From NCBI RefSeq assembly GCF_900143255.1, contig NZ_FRDI01000010.1, positions 1 through 63,385 on the forward strand: a DNA stretch of 63,385 nucleotides, read 5' to 3'. The notes under the pieces were generated by a model. It did not search any database, was not told the DNA's origin, and saw only the letters and a program-made list of their open reading frames with translations. The DNA comes from Desulfovibrio litoralis DSM 11393. GTDB taxonomy: Bacteria > Desulfobacterota > Desulfovibrionia > Desulfovibrionales > Desulfovibrionaceae. Both the position numbers and the translations under genes were made by a program. This document shows, piece by piece, positions 28,083-37,036 of the stretch; position 1 is the first letter of the stretch, and each line of letters starts with the position of its first letter.

Positions 28083-28859
28083 ATGCCTGATAAAGATGAA
28101 GATTTTTTAAGCGATTTAGGGTCTTTTGATTCTAAAGAACCAACAAAAACCGCAGCTCCTGACCTTGATCTTGACCTTGAGAGCAATAACGCCAAGGTTG
28201 CCCTTGATCTTGATGATGCACCTTTTTTAGAGCAAGAAAAAGCTCCGAAACAAGAAGAAAAAAAACCGTCGCCACCGTCGGCAGAAAAAGTCAGTATGCA
28301 ACAACCTGAAAAACAACAGGCTGAAAGCGACGTTAATAATAAGTCTAAACGCAAAAAGCTTATTATTATCGGCGGGGCTGTCGTTGTTTTATTGCTTGTT
28401 GGCGTTGGCTTATTTCTTTTTTTGAGTGGAGGAGAACAAACAGAAGAGCCAAAAGAGCTTCATCAACCTGTTGTCGAACCTCAACCCAAAGAACATGGAA
28501 AAGCCCCGGCTGAACATAAACCGGCAACAAACTCAAGCACCCCCGCCAAGCCCGAGCTTTCTCTGATGGAGTGGGAGCCGTTTGTTATAGAAAAAAAAGA
28601 CCGTGATGGTAAAATTGTTTTTCTTTATACTAAATTTACCGTTGCAACCGAAGACCAAAAACTTTTAAGCGAAATGAACTCTAAAAAAGTTATTTTGCGT
28701 GATGCGATTTTCTTTTTTCTTGAAAACAAAGAACTTATTTATTTAAGTGATCCTACTGCCGTATCCGGTTTGAAAAGAGAATTGTTAAACGTTATTAACG
28801 AAAAATTGCAACACGGAGAATTAAAAGATATTTTAATTGAAAATTATCTGATTAAATAG
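28083..28859 (+). CDS. fliL: FliL-like flagellar basal-body protein with long N-terminus
   Basis: A 258-residue single-pass inner-membrane protein. A charged, Asp/Glu/Lys-rich cytoplasmic stretch of about 90 residues precedes the membrane segment (92-115). The periplasmic part, with FVIEKKDRDGKIVFLYTKFT and an LKRELLNVINEKLQHGELKDI tail, matches the FliL domain that stabilises the stator and motor. Typical FliL proteins have only a short N-terminal tail, so the long acidic extension is unusual. Confidence 0.88.
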   Translation: MPDKDEDFLSDLGSFDSKEPTKTAAPDLDLDLESNNAKVALDLDDAPFLEQEKAPKQEEKKPSPPSAEKVSMQQPEKQQAESDVNNKSKRKKLIIIGGAVVVLLLVGVGLFLFLSGGEQTEEPKELHQPVVEPQPKEHGKAPAEHKPATNSSTPAKPELSLMEWEPFVIEKKDRDGKIVFLYTKFTVATEDQKLLSEMNSKKVILRDAIFFFLENKELIYLSDPTAVSGLKRELLNVINEKLQHGELKDILIENYLIK

Positions 28860-28899
28860 CTTTTTAACTGTTTTAATTCTTGTAAAAAATTGGTGAAAC

Positions 28900-29238
28900 A
28901 TGGCAATAGAAAGTTTACCCCTTATTGTTCAACAGGTAGGATATGTTGAAAATATTGCTCAAGCTCAAGAGCATTCTCCTGCCGTGCAACAAGCTTTAAA
29001 CCATCAGGCCGCCTTAGATTTTTTACAACACCAAAAACAACAGGTTGAAGGCAGTGAAGAGTCTGATGCCGGTAAAAAAGTTAAAGACAAACAACAAAAT
29101 AAAAACAAACATGCCCGTAAAAAACAGATGGCTCAACAGGTTGTTACGCATAACGAAAATGACGAGTTAAGCGAAAATATCCCTGAAACAGACGAACGCA
29201 ACCCTTGGGCAGGGAATATAATTAATCGAAAAATATAA
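28900..29238 (+). CDS. Small charged protein linked to the flagellar block
   Basis: A 112-residue soluble, Gln/Lys/Asn-rich protein without signal or membrane segment. I do not recognise a domain. It begins with a conserved-looking hydrophobic patch (ESLPLIVQQVGYVENIAQAQ) and continues as a low-complexity, highly charged tail ending NPWAGNIINRKI. It lies 40 nt after fliL and 13 nt before the next small gene with a usable ribosome site, so it is probably part of the flagellar operon. Confidence 0.7.
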   Translation: MAIESLPLIVQQVGYVENIAQAQEHSPAVQQALNHQAALDFLQHQKQQVEGSEESDAGKKVKDKQQNKNKHARKKQMAQQVVTHNENDELSENIPETDERNPWAGNIINRKI

Positions 29239-29251
29239 ACAGTGAGACTAC

Positions 29252-29674
29252 ATGCAACCGATAGTTTGGCTTTTGGCTCTTGTCAGCGTTATGGAGTTAT
29301 TACTCCTTTTTTTAATCTTAATGTTTTTTTGGCGCTTACGTCGCTCTGAAACCGCACTCAGTAATTTACAGGCAAATCAAGAAGATATGCTGATTCGTCT
29401 TGCGGAAAACGCCTCTCTTGAACAAGAGCTGGTTAACTCTTTTGCGGCACGCCAACAAGAATTAAGACATCTTGATGGCTTGTTGCAGGTGCGTGCGGAA
29501 GAGTTAAAAAGACTGTTAGATCAGGCAACAAACTTAACTCGTTCCCCACAATTTTTAAGAGAAGTTATTCGCAAGGGACACCAACAAGGGAAAAGCCCAA
29601 TGGAACTTGCTCGTGCTACCGGTCTTTCTCTTGACGAAGTTGAACTTTTACTCTCTGACGGTGAACTTGGGTAG
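29252..29674 (+). CDS. Membrane-anchored coiled-coil protein with C-terminal helix-turn-helix-like segment
   Basis: A 140-residue protein with one N-terminal membrane helix (about 4-29), a coiled coil (35-95) and a C-terminal segment (GHQQGKSPMELARATGLSLDEVELLL) resembling a small helix-turn-helix. This layout is like the DUF2802-type proteins found at the end of flagellar operons in several proteobacteria. Function unknown. It closes the flagellar block; the gap after it holds the start of the DUF262-HEPN module. Confidence 0.75.
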   Translation: MQPIVWLLALVSVMELLLLFLILMFFWRLRRSETALSNLQANQEDMLIRLAENASLEQELVNSFAARQQELRHLDGLLQVRAEELKRLLDQATNLTRSPQFLREVIRKGHQQGKSPMELARATGLSLDEVELLLSDGELG

Positions 29675-29801
29675 AGGGAATATAGGTTCGTACTGCTATA
29701 TTCTGTGAATAGTCTTAAATCTTTTACTTTTATCATATTGTGGTATTATATTATTGTAACACTGTAAGTAACATACTCATGTTTATAGCAATGGAGGAAC
29801 A

Positions 29802-31007
29802 ATGGAAAATAATGATAAAATTGAAGATATAGGCGAGGAAGATGTAGCTGATTATTCCATTCATGCTAAGGATTTTCGTGATATAGTTGTATGGGGAACT
29901 GATTGGACTGTGGAAACGATCATTAACCAAATTAAAAAAGGTAATATTGATTTACAGCCTGATTTTCAGCGTCGCGATGCTTGGAATATAGCAGAAAAGA
30001 GTCGTTTTATCGAATCATTATTCCTTAATATACCTATACCTCCAATTATTTTGGCAGAACATAGTAATAACAAAGGTAAATTTATTGTAATTGATGGCAA
30101 ACAACGATTGTCAACGATTATGCAATTTTGTGCAACACATGCAGATAATGGAGATGTATTCAAAGCTTTTAATTTGAAAGAATTGGAGGTGCGTCCGGAA
30201 CTAAATGGTAAAAGCTATACAGATTTAGAATCAGATATAGTCTATGTCGACGATATGGCTTCTTTTTTGAACCAAACTATAAGAACTATTGTGTTGAAAA
30301 ATTGGGCTAAAGAAGAAGCATTATATTCTATTTTTTTACGTTTAAATACTGGCAGTAAAAAATTATCGCCTCAAGAATTGCGACAAGCACTTCACCCGGG
30401 GGAGTTCCTACAGTTTATTGATAAAAAATGTGATTCGTCTACAATAGTAAAAAATATGCTTGGTTTAAAAAAACCCGACTCTAGAATGCGTGATGCGGAA
30501 ATTATTGTTAGATACTATGCTTTTAAGTTATATATAACATCTTATGATGGGAAATTAAAAAACTTTTTAGATAATACATGTAAAAAATCAAACAATGGTT
30601 GGGATTCTCAGAAGTATGAAGATATTTTTTTAGAATTAGAAAACGCCATAACATTATGTAATGGTATTTTTGGTAATAATGCTTTTTCTAGGTATAATCC
30701 GAAAGCGGGTACGTTTTCCAATCGATTTAATAGAGCTTTATTTGATCCACTTGCGTATTATTTTTCGGATCCGAGTGTGAGAAGGCAGGTTGAACAAAAC
30801 AAAGATAAATTTAGAGACAATTTCATCGAAAAAAGCAAAGATGATCCTGATTTTAATAACAGTCTTGAATTATCTACAAAAACTTTAGAGAGAGTAACTT
30901 ATAGATTTAACATAATAGAAGATATTATTAGAGACTCTTGTTCTCAAGCCATTATTCTTAACCATATATCTCATGATAACAAGAAATTATCTGTTGTGAA
31001 AAAATAA
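29802..31007 (+). CDS. DUF262 (ParB/GmrS-like NTPase-nuclease) protein
   Basis: A 401-residue DUF262 protein. The family motifs are clear: IDLQPDFQRRDAWN (49-62) and the catalytic-type VIDGKQRLSTI (96-106), followed by LRLNTGSKKLSPQELR. DUF262 is a ParB-like fold that in GmrSD and related anti-phage systems uses nucleotides to control a nuclease. Here the C-terminus carries no DUF1524 HNH motif, so cleavage would have to come from a partner. The next gene overlaps by one base (TAATG). A strong GGAGGA site precedes the ATG. It interrupts an otherwise housekeeping neighbourhood, suggesting acquisition by transfer. Confidence 0.9.
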   Translation: MENNDKIEDIGEEDVADYSIHAKDFRDIVVWGTDWTVETIINQIKKGNIDLQPDFQRRDAWNIAEKSRFIESLFLNIPIPPIILAEHSNNKGKFIVIDGKQRLSTIMQFCATHADNGDVFKAFNLKELEVRPELNGKSYTDLESDIVYVDDMASFLNQTIRTIVLKNWAKEEALYSIFLRLNTGSKKLSPQELRQALHPGEFLQFIDKKCDSSTIVKNMLGLKKPDSRMRDAEIIVRYYAFKLYITSYDGKLKNFLDNTCKKSNNGWDSQKYEDIFLELENAITLCNGIFGNNAFSRYNPKAGTFSNRFNRALFDPLAYYFSDPSVRRQVEQNKDKFRDNFIEKSKDDPDFNNSLELSTKTLERVTYRFNIIEDIIRDSCSQAIILNHISHDNKKLSVVKK

Positions 31008-31606
31008 TGGCTACGAATACAAAGTATTTTTTTGATTTAAAAAAACGCATTCAATTTTTAAGGACTACTTTATTGCCTACTAGCCTTGTAAGTAATTTAT
31101 CAGGCAGATTTAACTCCGAAGAAAAGGATAAAATATCTAGTTTTTGCTTATTAACTCACGCAGAACTTGAACATTATTTTGAAAGTATTGCTGTGAGTGT
31201 ATTAGACAAATGCTTAAAGGAATGGGAAATGCGTAAGAGAATTACCCATTGCTTAGGTTATTTGCTGAAAGCTGATATTTCGCCTTTACAAGAAGATCGG
31301 CAATTGAGTGCTCTTATAAGTGAAGTGTGTCATAGAAAAAAGGGTGGACTTCAGGGTAATCATGGTATTAAGAAAGATGACATAAAGCGGATATATAACG
31401 ATCTAGGTTGTTATAAGGATTTTTTTGGAGACTCATTTCTTAATGATCTAGACTTGTATGGTAAACTACGCGGTGATCACGCTCATAAATCTGCTCGAAT
31501 ACGCACGCAGATATCTCCTACTGACTTAATCACTAAGATTCATAATATATTAGCTGAGATAGAAGTATTTGATAAGAAAATAAAAATAGATATGAATAAA
31601 AAATGA
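31007..31606 (+). CDS. HEPN-domain protein, probable effector partner of the DUF262 protein
   Basis: A 199-residue helical protein ending in the HEPN RNase-type motif R-x4-H: R155 and H160 in KLRGDHAHKSA. The N-terminal helix has the polar HAELEHYFE pattern common to MAE_28990- and RiboL-PSP-like HEPN families. HEPN proteins are frequent RNase toxins or anti-phage effectors. It is coupled to the DUF262 gene by a one-base overlap, so the two almost surely form one module. A sensor (DUF262) plus RNase (HEPN) arrangement is inferred, not shown. Confidence 0.75.
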   Translation: MATNTKYFFDLKKRIQFLRTTLLPTSLVSNLSGRFNSEEKDKISSFCLLTHAELEHYFESIAVSVLDKCLKEWEMRKRITHCLGYLLKADISPLQEDRQLSALISEVCHRKKGGLQGNHGIKKDDIKRIYNDLGCYKDFFGDSFLNDLDLYGKLRGDHAHKSARIRTQISPTDLITKIHNILAEIEVFDKKIKIDMNKK

Positions 31607-31678
31607 TATATTCATATTATTATAGTACAATTTATTGATAACTACTTAGGAACTAATTTCTATTTTAATATTTATTTT

Positions 31679-32887
31679 ATGACTCAACCTCTTATAATTA
31701 CTCCCGATAAACCTTGGCTCGCACCTTTAGCGGGCTATTCTGATTTACCTTTTCGCCTGTTGTGTCGCCACTATGGTGCGGCTGTGGCTGTTACCGAAAT
31801 GGTTAGTGCTAAGGGTTTGTTTTATAACTCAAAAGCGAGTATGGCTTTACTGGCGACTCACCCAAACTTGCCTAAAATTTCCGCTCAAGCTAAAAAAGCT
31901 TGGCATTTCCCGCATGAAAGTGTCTTAACTGGTAGTGTTTTAACGGGAAGTATTTCAGGGGGCAGTGTTTTAGGTCTGGAAAATAAGTTAAATAGCTCCG
32001 AGGCAACTACTACAAATTTGACTCAACCAATAAATTTAACACACCCAATTAATGTTGATGAGTTGCAAAAATATAATGACAACCCTTTAGTTGTCCAATT
32101 GTTTGGTGCTGAACCCGAATATATGGGGCGTGCGGTCGCTACTTTACGAGAGTTAGGTTATAGTTATTTTGACTGTAATATGGGTTGTTCCGTCCCTAAA
32201 GTGGTTAAAGCAGGGGCAGGAGCGGCTTTATTAAAAGAGCCTGCTTTGGCTTTAGACGTTGCTAAGGCTATGATCAATGCGGCGAGTCCTCAAACGGTCG
32301 GTTTTAAGTTGCGTTTAGGCTGGTTAAACGGGAGTGATACTTATTTAGATCTCGCATTGGCGTTGCAAGATGCTGGTGCCGGTTGGATCACTCTTCACCC
32401 TCGCAGTGCGAAACAGGCGTTTACGGGTAAGGCAGATTGGACAGCCTTAGAAAAATTAAAAAAAGTCTTAACTATTCCGCTGATTGCGAGTGGCGATTTG
32501 TTAGATGCACAAAGTGCCGTTAATTGCGTTAAAGAAACCGGGGTGGATAGCGTTATGTTTGCTCGTGGTGCCATGCACGCTCCTTATATTTTTCAGGATT
32601 ATTTACAGCTTCTTAAGCATGGAACGCAAGCGGAAATAAATCTAGACGACGAAACTCAGGCGTTTAAAACGTTTATTTTAAACTTAGTAGAGCGTCATGT
32701 TCGCCTTGTTCAAACATTTATGCCTGCGATGGATAGTAATACTGCCAGTCGTATCGCCTTGTTAAAAATGCGTACTTTTGTGCCTAAATATGTACGCCAT
32801 TTTAGCGGAGTCAAAGAGCTTCGGTCTCGGTTAATTAAGATTAATAGCTGGGAAGAATTGTTTGAGATTTTATCAGATAAACAATGA
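31679..32887 (+). CDS. dus: tRNA-dihydrouridine synthase
   Basis: FMN enzyme that reduces uridines in tRNA. The barrel shows KPWLAPLAGYSDLPFR at the start, the catalytic cysteine in FDCNMGCSVPKV (about 165-176) and ITLHPRSAKQAFTGKADW. The 402-residue length exceeds the usual 320-350 because of a Ser/Gly/Thr-rich insertion (about 80-120) with the tandem motif SVLTGSVLTGSISGGSV, which replaces the short loop in relatives. The subfamily (DusA, B or C) cannot be fixed by eye. The start has no strong ribosome site. Confidence 0.9.
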   Translation: MTQPLIITPDKPWLAPLAGYSDLPFRLLCRHYGAAVAVTEMVSAKGLFYNSKASMALLATHPNLPKISAQAKKAWHFPHESVLTGSVLTGSISGGSVLGLENKLNSSEATTTNLTQPINLTHPINVDELQKYNDNPLVVQLFGAEPEYMGRAVATLRELGYSYFDCNMGCSVPKVVKAGAGAALLKEPALALDVAKAMINAASPQTVGFKLRLGWLNGSDTYLDLALALQDAGAGWITLHPRSAKQAFTGKADWTALEKLKKVLTIPLIASGDLLDAQSAVNCVKETGVDSVMFARGAMHAPYIFQDYLQLLKHGTQAEINLDDETQAFKTFILNLVERHVRLVQTFMPAMDSNTASRIALLKMRTFVPKYVRHFSGVKELRSRLIKINSWEELFEILSDKQ

Positions 32888-33094
32888 GCTTGAAAAACTG
32901 AAAAACGCAATTAATGCGATTGAAGATTCATCATTAATAAACAAGAGCTTTTAGAAGTAGTTGAAGAACTCAGAAAGGCATTTAAGCGAGATACCCCAAA
33001 CAAAACATTTGTTACAGGGTTATTAAACGCTCTTCCTCCTATAGAAAGTATACTAAATATTTCTCAGTCCATTATGGCTCTTTTGCCTTTGTAG
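32886..33094 (+). pseudogene. Decayed 3' end of an unknown gene
   Basis: Directly after the dus stop two frames join across a single-base shift near 32942: NELEKLKNAINAIEDSS, then QELLEVVEELRKAFKRD, TPNKTFVTGLLNALPPIESI and a hydrophobic end before TAG 33094. The composition is clearly protein-like, but there is no start or ribosome site. It is the tail of a helical protein whose front has been lost. I cannot name the family. Confidence 0.6.
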
Positions 33095-33182
33095 CTATAG
33101 ATTTGTTAACTACTATAACCAACCAGAGGTAAAATCTTAAGCTTGTTTAGGTAAAAACAAATCTAAAAACATCTTTTTATCT

Positions 33183-34427
33183 TTAACCTTTTTTCTTTAA
33201 GATATTTTTTAGGGCAAAGTTTTCCACGCTGAGTTTTTGGTTTTCGGCTTTGACTTGGTTTAAGGTATTTTCGCTGATTTGTAAGAGTTGATAAGCTTTG
33301 TTAAATAATAAGTTGGTTTCTTGTTCCCTTTTTTGTTCATAAAAAATTGAGAGAGCAGAATGTAATAAAGGCATTAAAGTCAAAAGCACGGTTTTGTATT
33401 GCTCATTATTGTTTGCATTATTTTGACAATTGCTTTGATTTTGATTGCTTTGCGAGCGTTTGTTTGCGGTTTGGGGAATGCAAAATAATACAGTTTCATA
33501 AACACAATTAGAAAAGTGGCGTAACTGAAAACTATAATCAGGACAAATAGTTAAGATGCGTTTCGGAAGGTCGGTTAAATCTGTGTCTTTATGATAAGCC
33601 GAGATAGCCATTTGAGGTTTGTGTTTTTTAATAATTGTTTCTGCTCCGATTAGAGCGGCTTCCTCGGCACCTTCTATATCCATTTTTATAAAATCTACTC
33701 GTGATAAGTTATTTTCTTGATAAAAAGTATCAAGATTAATTGTTTTTACGCTAATTTGCCCGTCTTTATTCAAACCGCCACCCGCACAACCATCATTGGC
33801 AAAAAACATCTCTCCGCACTGATCACTCACGGCAGCGTTGATTTGGGTTAGATTTTTTACGCTTTGAGTATTATGTTTGTAGGTTTTAAAAGTGGAAGGT
33901 CCGGCTTCAAAGCCATAAACGTGTCCTGAATCACCTACTTTTTGAGAGAAATAGAGGCTTGTGTTTCCGGTAAAAGTTCCGCAATCAAAAACGATATCAC
34001 CTGTTTTAGCTTCGCAAATTCCGCTTAAAGCATAGCTTTCTAAAATCCATGTATCAATAATATCTAAAAAATCATCAGTAGCATTTTGAATTACATGGTT
34101 ATTTTTTACAAATGCCTTAGCCTCGTCTATAAGCTTTAACCACTTGGTTTGAGGATAGGGCGTATTGGGCAACTCAACAGGAATTGGCATTCCATAAAAG
34201 CTCATAATCATTTTATATTGTAATACCCAGTCAAAAACTTTTTGTGATTCTTGATCTGTGTAATAAGAGGCTCTCGCAAAGTCTAATTGTTCTAAATTGC
34301 CAAGCAGTTTAAGAATTGTGTCGCCGGGATATTCGGAGTAAAAAGGAGCTTTATGGTTATTTGCTGTACTTTGTATCTGTTTTAAAATTTTAATTACTTC
34401 TAATACGTTATTTAAATATTGCGACAT
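33183..34427 (-). CDS. FkbM-family methyltransferase
   Basis: A 414-residue protein with a SAM-dependent methyltransferase core at about 145-310: VFDCGTFTGNTSLYF (motif I), VYGFEAGPSTF, and the FkbM hallmark RVDFIKMDIEGAEEAA. FkbM enzymes often O-methylate sugars or lipids of surface glycans. The C-terminal part has an Asn/Gln-rich low-complexity stretch (SQSNQNQSNCQNNANNNEQ) and then a coiled coil. The target is unknown. An AGAGG site precedes the ATG; divergent from the glycerate kinase gene. Confidence 0.85.
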   Translation of the reverse strand: MSQYLNNVLEVIKILKQIQSTANNHKAPFYSEYPGDTILKLLGNLEQLDFARASYYTDQESQKVFDWVLQYKMIMSFYGMPIPVELPNTPYPQTKWLKLIDEAKAFVKNNHVIQNATDDFLDIIDTWILESYALSGICEAKTGDIVFDCGTFTGNTSLYFSQKVGDSGHVYGFEAGPSTFKTYKHNTQSVKNLTQINAAVSDQCGEMFFANDGCAGGGLNKDGQISVKTINLDTFYQENNLSRVDFIKMDIEGAEEAALIGAETIIKKHKPQMAISAYHKDTDLTDLPKRILTICPDYSFQLRHFSNCVYETVLFCIPQTANKRSQSNQNQSNCQNNANNNEQYKTVLLTLMPLLHSALSIFYEQKREQETNLLFNKAYQLLQISENTLNQVKAENQKLSVENFALKNILKKKG

Positions 34428-34601
34428 ATTAACCTCTATTGTATTGATTTATAATATATATTTCGATTTTAAGCATGAATGTACATAGTTTATTGTTTGA
34501 TATTAAATCTAAATGAACATTAAGAGGTTCTTGAGCTTCTTAGCCGTTAATAGTATGCTGTTTTAAACAAGTTAGCAATATTTTTTCATCAGGAGTGCTA
34601 T

Positions 34602-35735
34602 ATGCGGAAAGTAATTCTTATTCCCGATAGTTTTAAAGGTACGATGAGTTCTTGTGAAATCTGTTCTATTATGGAACAAGCGATTCATAGACATTTACCT
34701 GGGGTTAAAGTTGTTTCTATTCCCGTAGCTGACGGCGGAGAGGGGAGTGTTGATTGTTTTCTTTCGGCTGTTGGCGGAATAAAACAGAACGTAAAAGTTA
34801 AAGACCCTTATTTTAAAGAAATAGATAGTTTTTATGGGCTGTTGCCTGATGGAACGGCGATTGTTGAAATGGCGGCTTGTGCGGGTTTACCTTTAGTGGA
34901 AAATAATAAATCAGCAACCAAAACGACAACTTACGGTGTTGGTCAATTAATTGCCCATGCGGCTCAAGCGGGTTGTAAAAGAATTATTATCGGACTTGGC
35001 GGAAGTGCGACCAATGACGGCGGAACGGGAGCGGCGGCGGCTCTTGGTGTGAAATTTAAAAACAGTAAGGGTGAAAGTTTTGTTCCTGTTGGCGGAACTT
35101 TAAAAGATATTGTGCATATTGATGTTTCAGGGCTTTTACCGAAACTTAAAGAGATAGAGCTGGTTGCGATGTGTGATATTGACAACCCTTTGTGTGGAAT
35201 ACACGGAGCGGCTCATGTTTTTGGACCGCAAAAAGGAGCAGACCCCGAAACGGTCAAGTTGCTTGATGCGGGTCTTTTAAATTTAGCCAAAGTTGTTAAA
35301 GTTGATTTGGGAAAAGATATTTGCGATTTGGCGGGAGCAGGTGCCGCAGGCGGTATGGGCGGTGGAATGGTAGCGTTTTTGGGTGCTAAATTACAAATGG
35401 GGATTGAAACGATTTTAGACACGGTAGGTTTTGATGAGCTATTGAAAGATGCCGATTTAGTTTTTAGCGGAGAGGGTAAGATCGACTTTCAATCGCTGAG
35501 GGGAAAGGTTGTGATTGGTGTTGCTCGTCGCACAAAGAAAGCCGGCGTTCCTTTAATTGCGGTTGTCGGTGATATCGGGGACAATATCGAAGCGGCTTAT
35601 AACGAAGGTATTAGCGGAATTTTCAGCATTAATCGAGTTGCTGTTCCGTTTGACGAGTCAAAAAACCGTAGTAAAGATGATTTGCGTTTAACAATAGATA
35701 ATATCATCAGGTTTATACAGAGTTTAAAAAAGTAA
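34602..35735 (+). CDS. Glycerate kinase
   Basis: A 377-residue GarK/GlxK-family glycerate kinase phosphorylating D-glycerate with ATP. The N-terminus (VILIPDSFKGTMSSCEICSI), VADGGEGSVD and IIGLGGSATNDGGTGAAAAL are diagnostic; AGAAGGMGGGMVAFLGA follows. Product position (2- or 3-phosphoglycerate) differs among members and cannot be told. AGGAG lies 7 nt before the ATG. It is monocistronic and closed by a clear terminator. Confidence 0.94.
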   Translation: MRKVILIPDSFKGTMSSCEICSIMEQAIHRHLPGVKVVSIPVADGGEGSVDCFLSAVGGIKQNVKVKDPYFKEIDSFYGLLPDGTAIVEMAACAGLPLVENNKSATKTTTYGVGQLIAHAAQAGCKRIIIGLGGSATNDGGTGAAAALGVKFKNSKGESFVPVGGTLKDIVHIDVSGLLPKLKEIELVAMCDIDNPLCGIHGAAHVFGPQKGADPETVKLLDAGLLNLAKVVKVDLGKDICDLAGAGAAGGMGGGMVAFLGAKLQMGIETILDTVGFDELLKDADLVFSGEGKIDFQSLRGKVVIGVARRTKKAGVPLIAVVGDIGDNIEAAYNEGISGIFSINRVAVPFDESKNRSKDDLRLTIDNIIRFIQSLKK

Positions 35736-35764
35736 GCGGGAGCGACGAATCGTTCCCGCTTGAT
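35733..35764 (+). terminator. Terminator of the glycerate kinase gene
   Basis: Stem AAGCGGGAGCG / CGTTCCCGCTT (one G-T pair) directly overlapping the stop region, followed by TGATCTTGTG; the T tract is weak. Because the lipoprotein gene arrives from the other side, it may serve both directions. Confidence 0.6.
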
Positions 35765-35779
35765 CTTGTGTTGTTATAT

Positions 35780-36871
35780 TTAGTGAGCGATATCTCTATT
35801 GTAACTGTTGACAAGGCGGTTATAATTGTTGGCTATTTGTTGTGGCAAGGAAGAAGTGCTTGCTCCACCACTGCTTTTTTCCAAAACTTCAATCAAACTG
35901 GCAACTTCAACTTTAAAATCTCCGGCAGAATCTAGAAAACTAGTCGGGTCGCTTTCTCTTAAGCCTTCTTTTTTGACTTGTTCGAGGTTAGTGGATAACT
36001 TTTCCAAATTAGCCATAAGCGGAGGCAATTTGTCATAAAGTTTGCGAAGCTCTTCTAGTTTAATGACTTTTCTAAAATTATCTCGTGTTACTTCTTTCTC
36101 GCTCATATATTTTTGAATATCGGTGGCTGCAATGTAAAGTTCCAGAGCTGTAGCGGAAATTTCCATTCCTTCGGCTTTAAGATGCTTGAGGTCTTCTGCT
36201 TGCCGTTGTTTTTCTTGTTCGCCAATGGCTTTATCGAGTTGACCAAAAGATGCATCGACAATAGGGAAGTTTTTAATGATCTGAGGGTGTAACTCTATGG
36301 CAAGAGCCCCTTTGTCGTCAATATAGCCTTTATTGCGTGAATATTTGCCTAGTTTAACCAAAAGTGGCAACTGTTCTTTGAGTGCTTTAGCAGCTTCAGT
36401 GGCTATGCGGTCAAAGTCATCGGGATTTTGGGCGGCAACTTCCAACGTTTTGTCGATGGCTTTTTCCAGATTACCGGTGTTAAGGGTAGAATTGTTGAAA
36501 TCTATGCGGTCGTTGTTGTGTTTAGGTTCGGTTGGTTTTTCACCTTGCCCGAAAGCGATTAAATAAGTTTCGACCATTTTGAAATAAATGTTATATGTTT
36601 CATTGGTTAAGGCAATATAAGCATTCCATTTTTCAATGCTGAGATTGCTATCTGTTTCTTGAGACGCAGATTTTTTGTCTGTGTTACCGCCGGCAGGCTG
36701 AGTTGCCTGGGAGGCTGTTTTTTCTTGACCGCTTTTTTCTTCACTATCGCTTGAGCAACCTAACGCTCCAATAGTAAAACTGCCTAGGGCTAATAAAAGC
36801 ACCAGTTTGGGCATTGTTCGGAAGAAAGATAAGGCGGGGGTTTGAGTCCGCACAGAGTTTTTTTTGTTCAT
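35780..36871 (-). CDS. DUF3829-type lipoprotein
   Basis: A 363-residue exported lipoprotein: hydrophobic signal after a 20-residue positively charged lead, lipobox IGALGC with C39 as the lipidated residue, then a 50-residue polar linker (SSDSEEKSG...) and a helical domain. The pattern (KWNAYIALTNETYNIYFKMV and regularly spaced Tyr/Asn in helices) fits the DUF3829 family, function unknown. Start at the first ATG is supported by AGGAG upstream even though it lengthens the signal. Confidence 0.75.
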   Translation of the reverse strand: MNKKNSVRTQTPALSFFRTMPKLVLLLALGSFTIGALGCSSDSEEKSGQEKTASQATQPAGGNTDKKSASQETDSNLSIEKWNAYIALTNETYNIYFKMVETYLIAFGQGEKPTEPKHNNDRIDFNNSTLNTGNLEKAIDKTLEVAAQNPDDFDRIATEAAKALKEQLPLLVKLGKYSRNKGYIDDKGALAIELHPQIIKNFPIVDASFGQLDKAIGEQEKQRQAEDLKHLKAEGMEISATALELYIAATDIQKYMSEKEVTRDNFRKVIKLEELRKLYDKLPPLMANLEKLSTNLEQVKKEGLRESDPTSFLDSAGDFKVEVASLIEVLEKSSGGASTSSLPQQIANNYNRLVNSYNRDIAH

Positions 36872-36976
36872 TTTTTTGGCTCCTATATGTTAAATAAAGA
36901 TGATACCCGATTGATATATTAGGGTTACTTTTGCTTATGGCTGTTGGAATATAGGTATAGATGAAAGATAGTTGCA

Positions 36977-37005
36977 CCAATATCAGTCCAAAAAGTTTAT
37001 GTCAA
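36977..37005 (-). promoter_or_regulatory. Possible promoter of the DUF3829 lipoprotein gene
   Basis: On the minus strand TTGACA (37005-37000) is 17 nt from TATTGG (36982-36977), about 105 nt before the start codon. The -35 is perfect, the -10 poor. Confidence 0.3.
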
Positions 37006-37036
37006 CGCTAACTGTATTTTTTATTCATCTTGTTTT

